A stretch of 10,323 nt of DNA, from assembly GCA_964645155.1 (NCBI GenBank), contig CAZYBG010000102.1, positions 1 to 10,323 on the forward strand, read 5' to 3'. Each line of letters begins with the position of its first letter. Position 1 is the first letter of the stretch. The stretch comes from CAZYBG01 sp964645155. GTDB lineage: Bacteria; Pseudomonadota; Alphaproteobacteria; Rhodobacterales; Rhodobacteraceae. Below are positions 6,360-10,323 of this stretch, in pieces. Under the pieces are notes generated by a model that worked only from the letters and a program-made list of their open reading frames with translations, was not told the DNA's origin and made no database searches. The translations under genes were made by a program, and so were the position numbers.

Positions 6360-7861
6360 CAGGCGGTCCCGAGCAATCTTGACACTTCCCTCACCAAGTC
6401 CCCACGGGGACACTCGAACTGCGCGGGCTGGCCTTTCCATTCCTCATGCGTCGCGGTCGCGGCCAGCTTCGCGCCGAGAACCAGGTCCTTGACCTGCACC
6501 ACGCCGCGCGCCTTCTCGTCGCCACCCTCGATGATCGCGACCGGAGAGGCGCGCCGGTCGGCGTATTTGAGCTGGTTGCCGAAGTTCTTCGGGTTGCCGA
6601 GATAGACCTCGGCGCGGATGCCGGCCTGCCGCAGCTCGGCCGCCATCGCCTGGTAGTCGGCCATCCGGTCGCGGTCCATCACCGTCACCACCACCGGGCC
6701 CCGCGCTGCGCCGCCGGTGCGGCCCTTGGCCCGCAGCGCGGCGAGCAGCCGGTCGACCCCTATGGAAACGCCGGTCGCCGGCACGGCCTCGCCGGTGAAG
6801 CGCCTGACGAGGTCGTCGTAGCGCCCGCCACCCGCCACCGAGCCGAACTGCCGCGGCTGACCCTTCTCGTCGGCGATCTCGAAGGTCAGCTCGGCCTCGT
6901 AGACCGTGCCGGTGTAGTAGCCGAGGCCGCGGACGACGGAGGGGTCGATGACGATGCGGTCGGGGCCGTAGCCCTGGGCAACGACGAGGTCGGCGATCAG
7001 TCCGAGCTCTCTTACCCCATCGCGACCTACCTCATAGTCGACGACTATATCTCGCAGTCTGCCCAAGGTAGCTTCGCTGGATTCACGCCGGGCGTCGAGG
7101 AAAGCCAAGATATGCTGAACCTGATCAACACCCAGTCTGGCACCCGGGGTGAAGTCGCCGGACTCGTCCCAGCGGCCCTCTCCAAGCAGGTACCGCACCC
7201 CGTCCGGTCCCAGCCGATCCAGCTTGTCGATCGCCCGCAGCACGATGCCCCGCTCGTGCGCGAACTGCTCCGGGTCCCCCGGGTCCAGCAGACCCGCCAG
7301 CTCCAGCACCCCGTTCAGCACCTTCCGGCTGTTCACCCTGATCACGTAGTCTCCGCGGGGAATGCCCACCGCCTCCAGCGCGTCTGCCAGCATCATGCAG
7401 ATCTCGGCATCCGCCGCCGGCGAGGCCGATCCCACCGTATCGGCATCACACTGATAGAACTGGCGGAACCGCCCCGGGCCCGGCTTCTCGTTGCGCCAGA
7501 CCGGGCCCATCGCGTAGCGGCGATAGGGCAAGGGCAGGTCGTTGCGGTACTGCGCGGCCACCCGCGCCAGCGGCGCGGTCAGGTCGTAGCGCAGGGCGAG
7601 CCAGTCGCCCGTGCCGGCTTCGTCGGATTCCTGCCAGGCGAAGACGCCTTCGTTCGGGCGGTCGATATCGGGGAGGAACTTGCCCAGCGCCTCGACCGTC
7701 TCAACGGCCGAGGTTTCGAGGGGGTCGAAACCGTAGCGGTGATAGACCTCGGCGATCCTGCCGAGCATCTCGGCGCGCTCGGTCACCTCGGCGCCGAAAT
7801 AGTCGCGGAAGCCCTTCGGCGTCTCGGCCCGGGGGCGGCGCGGTTTGTGGTCCTTCGCCAT
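6359..7861 (-). CDS. hisS: Histidyl-tRNA synthetase
   Basis: HisS attaches histidine to tRNA-His. The 500-residue class II synthetase shows TPKGFRDYFG (14-23), RYDLTAPLAR (91-100), motif 2 with VWRNEKPGPGRFRQFYQCDA (121-140), the histidine-A motif RGLGYYTGTVYE (311-322), SVAGGGRYDDL (341-351), motif 3 GVSIGVDRLLAAL (364-376) and an anticodon-binding domain from about 387. The motif 2 wording is that of the alphaproteobacterial HisRS group, whose tRNA-His is unusual in some members. The start is the ATG at 7861 with AAAGG 7 nt upstream; an in-frame extension to 7966 runs through the repeat array and promoter. Residues about 240-290 are written with rare codons at lower GC. First gene of hisS-hisZ-hisG. 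Confidence 0.96.
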   Translation of the reverse strand: MAKDHKPRRPRAETPKGFRDYFGAEVTERAEMLGRIAEVYHRYGFDPLETSAVETVEALGKFLPDIDRPNEGVFAWQESDEAGTGDWLALRYDLTAPLARVAAQYRNDLPLPYRRYAMGPVWRNEKPGPGRFRQFYQCDADTVGSASPAADAEICMMLADALEAVGIPRGDYVIRVNSRKVLNGVLELAGLLDPGDPEQFAHERGIVLRAIDKLDRLGPDGVRYLLGEGRWDESGDFTPGARLGVDQVQHILAFLDARRESSEATLGRLRDIVVDYEVGRDGVRELGLIADLVVAQGYGPDRIVIDPSVVRGLGYYTGTVYEAELTFEIADEKGQPRQFGSVAGGGRYDDLVRRFTGEAVPATGVSIGVDRLLAALRAKGRTGGAARGPVVVTVMDRDRMADYQAMAAELRQAGIRAEVYLGNPKNFGNQLKYADRRASPVAIIEGGDEKARGVVQVKDLVLGAKLAATATHEEWKGQPAQFECPRGDLVREVSRLLGTA

Positions 7862-7890
7862 GGATCGGCCTTTCGCCTGGTCGCGGCCGG

Positions 7891-7919
7891 GGGATAGCGG
7901 AAGGGGCGGCGGTGGGCAA
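7891..7919 (-). promoter_or_regulatory. Predicted promoter of the hisS-hisZ-hisG operon
   Basis: On the minus strand TTGCCC (7919-7914), a 17-nt spacer and TATCCC (7896-7891) give a moderate promoter. Transcription would begin near 7884, with a leader of about 23 nt carrying AAAGG before the hisS ATG. The leader is too short for an attenuator or T-box. The 11-bp repeats lie roughly 65 to 107 bp upstream of this start. Confidence 0.45.
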
Positions 7920-7947
7920 GCGAAGCGGCCTTCTCGGGCTGCACAAC

Positions 7948-7991
7948 CTGTACACAGGCTGTACACCGGCCGTACACCGGCCGTACACCGG
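7948..7991. repeat. Four tandem 11-bp repeats upstream of hisS
   Basis: The units are CTGTACACAGG, CTGTACACCGG, CCGTACACCGG and CCGTACACCGG, head to tail with no spacers; a degenerate 9-nt unit (CTGCACAAC) precedes them at 7939-7947. The last two copies are identical. The period is about one helical turn, so a protein reading GTACAC would meet its sites on the same face of the DNA. They lie between the lrp-family gene and the hisS promoter. They may be operator sites or a mere slippage array. Confidence 0.85.
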
Positions 7992-8010
7992 CGCGCGCCC
8001 GTGGCGCGCC
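7990..8010 (-). terminator. G:C hairpin downstream of the Lrp-family gene
   Basis: GGCGCGC (7990-7996) and GCGCGCC (8004-8010) form a perfect 7-bp stem with a 7-nt loop, starting 26 nt after the stop of the regulator gene. No T-tract follows, so it could act with Rho or only stabilise the 3' end. It abuts the 11-bp array. Confidence 0.35.
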
Positions 8011-8036
8011 CGGGCCGTGCCCCCCGGCATGCCGCG

Positions 8037-8495
8037 TCAGAGTGGCAGCGCGGTGGTGTATTTCAGCTCGCGGAGCGAGAATGACGAGACGACCGACCGC
8101 ACGTGCCGGCTGCGGAGCAGGTTCGCGGTCATGAACGCCTCGTAGGCCTCGACGTCCTCGACACGGATCTTCAGGATGTAGTCGGCGGTGCCCGAGATGG
8201 CGTGGCACTCGAGGATCTCGGGGTGCAAGGCGACCATCCGCGCGAAGCCCGCCACGCTCGCCTCGGCGTGGCTGTCGAGGGTGACCTGCGCAAAGACGCA
8301 GAGCCGGGCCGCCACCTTCGCCGGATCGAGCAGCGCCACCCGGCCGCGGATCACGCCGGCCGCCTCAAACTCCTGCAGCTTGCGCCATACGGTGGACTGC
8401 GCCATCCCGACCTGGCCGGCAAGCTCGGCCAGCGAGGCCGAGGCGTCGGCCTGGACAATGCGCAGCAGCGCGCGCTCGGGGTCAGAAAATTTCAT
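8037..8495 (-). CDS. Lrp/AsnC family transcriptional regulator
   Basis: The 152-residue protein has the standard two-domain layout. The N-terminal AsnC-type helix-turn-helix covers about 4-64, with SLAELAGQVGMAQSTVWRKL (21-40) as the DNA-reading part. The C-terminal RAM (ligand-binding, oligomerising) domain covers about 67-146, including the conserved SGTADYILKI (101-110). Such proteins sense amino acids and often control the gene next door and themselves. The start is the ATG at 8495 (MKFSDPERALLRIVQ); an ATG at 8537 in the same frame lies inside the intergenic palindrome and is less likely. No clear ribosome-binding site is seen. It is divergent from phhA across 110 bp, which makes phhA the probable target and phenylalanine or tyrosine the probable effector, both by inference. 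Confidence 0.92.
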   Translation of the reverse strand: MKFSDPERALLRIVQADASASLAELAGQVGMAQSTVWRKLQEFEAAGVIRGRVALLDPAKVAARLCVFAQVTLDSHAEASVAGFARMVALHPEILECHAISGTADYILKIRVEDVEAYEAFMTANLLRSRHVRSVVSSFSLRELKYTTALPL

Positions 8496-8534
8496 TCTTG
8501 GCGGCCTGACGGAAGATCTTGCTTCCAGGATGCA

Positions 8535-8552
8535 CATTCCTCAAGAGGAATG
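8535..8552. promoter_or_regulatory. Palindrome between the Lrp-family gene and phhA, likely operator
   Basis: CATTCCTC-AA-GAGGAATG has perfect 8-bp arms around a 2-bp centre. It lies about 40 bp from the regulator's ATG and 54 bp from the phhA ATG. A possible phhA -10 (TATCCT, 8578-8583) would place its centre near -46, a common activator position. A shorter inverted repeat, GGAAG-N6-CTTCC (8511-8526), lies closer to the regulator gene. Binding by the adjacent Lrp-family protein is inferred. Confidence 0.6.
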
Positions 8553-8605
8553 AAAGCCATTTTCAACCCTTGCGGAGTATCCTCCCTCTGAACAAGGAGC
8601 GACCG

Positions 8606-9379
8606 ATGGCCTACGCATCGAAGCTGCCCGACGCGGCGGGGCGCTACAGCTACAGCGCCGAGGAGGACGCCGTCTGGGGCGAGCTCTTCCGCCGGCAGAT
8701 GGACTTCCTGCCCAGCCGGATCGCGCCGGAATACCTCGCCGGCGTCGGACGCCTCGGCCTGACCGATGCCCGGGTTCCGCAGATCGCCGAGATCGACGCG
8801 ACGCTCGGCCGGCTGACCGGCGCCGGCGTCGAGGGCGTGCCGGCGATCATCCCGCCATCGCAGTTCTTCGCGCTGCTCGCGCGGCGCAAGTTCCCGGTCG
8901 CGACATTCCTGCGCCGGCGCGAGCACATGGACTACATCGAGGAACCGGACATCTTTCACGAGGTGTTCGGCCACTGCCCGCTGCTGACGAACACCGCCTA
9001 TGCCGATTTCATCGAGGGCTTCGGCAGGCGCGCGGTGGCGCTGGGCAAGCCCTATTCCTGGCGGCTGTTCCGGCTGTTCTGGTTCACCGTCGAGTTCGGC
9101 ATGATCCGCACGCCCGAGGGGCTGCGGGGCTACGGCGCCGGCATCGCCTCGTCGCCCGCGGAGGTTGCGCACGCGACATCGGCGAGGCCCGAGATCCTCG
9201 ACTTCGACCTGCTGACGATCTTCCGCACGCCCTACCGGATCGACATCCTGCAGCCGGTCTATTTCGCGATCGACAGCTTCGAGGCGCTCGCCGGGTCGCT
9301 GGAGGCCGATTTCGCGGCGCTGATCGACGAGGCGAAGCGGCTGGGCGACCTGCCGGCCCGGTTCGAGTCGGCGGCCTGA
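8606..9379 (+). CDS. phhA: Phenylalanine 4-hydroxylase (pterin-dependent)
   Basis: PhhA hydroxylates phenylalanine to tyrosine with O2, non-haem iron and a tetrahydropterin, feeding aromatic amino acid breakdown or tyrosine supply. The 257-residue product is the catalytic domain only, normal for bacteria. It carries the iron ligands His118 and His123 in IFHEVFGHCPLL, and Glu163 in WFTVEFGMI. The pterin- and substrate-binding region includes IPPSQFFALL (82-91) and the highly conserved GAGIASSPAE (177-186). The ATG at 8606 has AAGGAG 6 nt upstream (8594-8599), so the longer frame from 8519 is rejected. It is divergent from the Lrp-family regulator. No pterin carbinolamine dehydratase (phhB) gene is in the window; it must lie elsewhere if present. 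Confidence 0.96.
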   Translation: MAYASKLPDAAGRYSYSAEEDAVWGELFRRQMDFLPSRIAPEYLAGVGRLGLTDARVPQIAEIDATLGRLTGAGVEGVPAIIPPSQFFALLARRKFPVATFLRRREHMDYIEEPDIFHEVFGHCPLLTNTAYADFIEGFGRRAVALGKPYSWRLFRLFWFTVEFGMIRTPEGLRGYGAGIASSPAEVAHATSARPEILDFDLLTIFRTPYRIDILQPVYFAIDSFEALAGSLEADFAALIDEAKRLGDLPARFESAA

Positions 9380-9420
9380 GCCGCGCCGCCGCGGGGCTGG
9401 CCTCGCCGCCGGAATGCGCC

Positions 9421-9426
9421 TAGCCT
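9421..9426 (+). promoter_or_regulatory. Possible -10 element of slyX, leaderless type
   Basis: TAGCCT is followed by tgcgggc and then the ATG at 9434, the same arrangement and the same 7 nt as at the DUF1489 gene. TGGCCT at 9398-9403 is at the right distance for a -35 but matches poorly. No ribosome-binding site is seen. It may instead be read from phhA, which ends 54 nt upstream. Confidence 0.3.
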
Positions 9427-9433
9427 TGCGGGC

Positions 9434-9634
9434 ATGACCGAGCTTACCGCCATCGAGGAACGGCTCGCCCATCTCACCCGGGCCGTCGACGACCTCTCGG
9501 ACGTGGTCGCCCGGCAGGAGCGCGAGCTGGAGCGGCTTGCCGCCCGCCTGGCCCTGCTGATCGACCGCGAGGCCGAGCGCGACGCCGCGGCCGGCAGCGT
9601 CGTCATCGCCGACGAGCGCCCGCCGCACTGGTAG
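9434..9634 (+). CDS. slyX: SlyX family protein
   Basis: The 66-residue protein is a coiled-coil polypeptide: residues about 5-47 are heptad-like (IEERLAHLTRAVDDLSDVV, then LERLAARLALLID), followed by a short linker and the C-terminal DERPPHW. The family's E. coli member ends in a similar PPPHY motif, and the length and layout agree. The biochemical role of SlyX is not known. The start is the ATG at 9434. It follows phhA by 54 nt on the same strand and is convergent with the sulfotransferase-like gene. The tail motif and coiled coil make the family assignment good, although the sequence is short. Confidence 0.82.
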   Translation: MTELTAIEERLAHLTRAVDDLSDVVARQERELERLAARLALLIDREAERDAAAGSVVIADERPPHW

Positions 9635-9685
9635 CCCGTGGCCGCTTCGACCGACGGCAGAGGGCGCCGCTGCTACCGTCACCGC

Positions 9686-9710
9686 GCGCCCCCCAATCTT
9701 CGCGGGGCGC
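9686..9710 (+). terminator. Possible terminator hairpin after slyX
   Basis: GCGCCCC (9686-9692) and GGGGCGC (9704-9710) form a perfect 7-bp stem with an 11-nt loop, 51 nt after the slyX stop. No T-tract follows. It could also lie in the 3' trailer of the convergent sulfotransferase-like gene. Confidence 0.35.
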
Positions 9711-9730
9711 CCTGCGCCGCACCCGGCGCC

Positions 9731-9774
9731 GCCCGTCAGCCGCCCGTCAGCCGGCCGTCAGCCACCGGTCAGCT
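9731..9774. repeat. Four tandem 11-bp repeats at the 3' end of the sulfotransferase-like gene
   Basis: The units are GCCCGTCAGCC, GCCCGTCAGCC, GGCCGTCAGCC and ACCGGTCAGCT, head to tail. Each holds TCA, which is TGA on the minus strand. The first TGA (9771-9769) is the actual stop codon, and the next three follow at 11-nt steps. Because 11 is not a multiple of 3, all three reading frames are closed in turn. The last sense codon of the gene is also within the array. Confidence 0.85.
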
Positions 9775-10323
9775 GCCGAGCTTGGCGTGCACCTCGTCGA
9801 GATCGACCTCGTCCGTCGGAAGCTTGTTGCCCGGGTTCTCGAAATCGTAGCGGAAGAGCTGGAAGTCCCTGCGGTAGATCTCCCACATCAGGTGCATCGA
9901 GAGATCGTCGAAATAGGCCTCGACCGGGTGGGCGCGGGTCGGGCCGTGGCCCTCGCTCTCGTTGAAGCGGGGCACGGCGGCGAGATCGACCGGCACCGGT
10001 GTGCGGATCGCGTCGAGCACCGACTGCATGCCCTCGTTGAACTTCTCGGTGAAGAAGATCCGGTCGTAGCGGCCGCCGTTGACGATGAAGGTGGAGATGT
10101 GGCCTGACATCGCCGACCAATGGATGTCGGGCTCCATCGGCTTGCGCCAGCGGATCGTGTCGCGCGCGAAGAGGAGGAAGCGGCGGAACGAGGCGATCTG
10201 GTCGAATTCGAACCCGTCCTCGGGGCTGCCGACCTCGATCCCGTATTTCTGCGCGATCGTCGGCACGAGGTTGCCGCGGTAGCGCTTGCCGTTGCGCTGG
10301 ATGCCGCAGATCTTGTCGAAGAA
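9769..10323 (-). CDS. Sulfotransferase family 2-like protein, C-terminal part (runs off the window)
   Basis: The frame is open to the window edge and covers 184 residues; the N-terminus, with the expected PAPS-binding loop, is outside. The visible part starts FFDKICGIQRNGKRYRGN. It continues with PDIHWSAMSGHISTFIVNGG and RYDRIFFTEKFNEGMQSVL, then VPRFNESEG and MHLMWEIYRRDFQLFRYDF. This order (a D-x-HW segment, an aromatic-rich segment leading to an acidic E, then P-x-F-N and a final RDF-LF-YDF) is that of membrane- or carbohydrate-type sulfotransferases of family 2. These move sulfate from PAPS to glycans or lipids; the acceptor here is unknown. A start at the GTG at 10266 would cut off conserved sequence, so I treat the gene as 5'-partial. 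Its stop lies in an 11-bp repeat array. Confidence 0.68.
   Translation of the reverse strand, partial: FFDKICGIQRNGKRYRGNLVPTIAQKYGIEVGSPEDGFEFDQIASFRRFLLFARDTIRWRKPMEPDIHWSAMSGHISTFIVNGGRYDRIFFTEKFNEGMQSVLDAIRTPVPVDLAAVPRFNESEGHGPTRAHPVEAYFDDLSMHLMWEIYRRDFQLFRYDFENPGNKLPTDEVDLDEVHAKLGS

Noticed and set aside
7000..7150. The low-GC patch in hisS as an inserted mobile fragment or a separate plus-strand gene
   Set aside because: The hisS frame continues without gap through the patch and the encoded residues look like normal HisRS. There are no terminal repeats or target duplication.
7862..7966. N-terminal extension of hisS from 7966
   Set aside because: It would translate the promoter and part of the 11-bp array, has no ribosome-binding site, and HisRS homology begins only after the ATG at 7861, which has its own AAAGG.
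7948..7991. CRISPR-like array or plasmid replication iterons
   Set aside because: The units are 11 bp with no spacers, and there are no cas or replication initiator genes nearby. Four short direct copies beside a housekeeping promoter fit neither.
9381..9394. Hairpin CCGCG-CCGC-CGCGG after phhA as a terminator
   Set aside because: The stem is short, there is no T-tract, and such self-complementary GC runs are frequent here by chance.

Overview
The window reads as chromosomal, mostly housekeeping DNA from a high-GC alphaproteobacterium, most probably of the Rhodobacterales (Rhodobacter/Roseobacter relatives). The support is the S4 N-terminus, a short HisG encoded with HisZ and HisS in one tight operon, the alphaproteobacterial form of HisRS motif 2, a short (about 750-residue) adenosylcobalamin-dependent ribonucleotide reductase, and the small families DUF1489 and DUF1989. 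I see no transposase, integrase, phage gene, CRISPR array, tRNA or rRNA.

Left part (1-1653): the 5' end of rpsD (ribosomal protein S4) leaves the window on the minus strand, behind a good sigma-70-type promoter and a leader of about 120 nt that can fold two GNRA-capped hairpins. Divergent to it is rlmJ (23S rRNA m6A2030 methyltransferase). The 3' end of rlmJ overlaps a convergent DUF1989 gene by 19 nt.

Centre (1727-4521): nrdJ (class II ribonucleotide reductase) lies upstream of the DUF1989 gene on the minus strand. Its promoter, as I read it, has a perfect DnaA box (TTATCCACA) in the start of the transcript and stands back to back with the promoter of a DUF1489 gene. That would tie dNTP supply to the replication initiator.

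Histidine block (4549-7861, minus strand): hisS-hisZ-hisG with a TGATG junction and an ATGA junction. HisZ and short HisG together form the first enzyme of histidine synthesis; HisS charges tRNA-His. Upstream of the hisS promoter are four tandem 11-bp repeats. Inside hisS is a patch of about 150 bp with lower GC and rare codons.

Right part (8037-10323): an Lrp/AsnC regulator is divergent from phhA (phenylalanine 4-hydroxylase), with a palindrome of 8-bp arms between them that is the likely operator. Then come slyX (plus strand) and, convergent to it, the 3' part of a sulfotransferase-like gene that leaves the window. Its stop codon sits in a second array of four 11-bp repeats.

The gene content holds no obviously new system. 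The points worth checking are regulatory or structural: the DnaA box at nrdJ, two related 11-bp repeat arrays, a shared leaderless-start signature, the Lrp/phhA palindrome, the structured rpsD leader and the codon-use patch in hisS. Promoters, terminators and operators were read by eye and are predictions.
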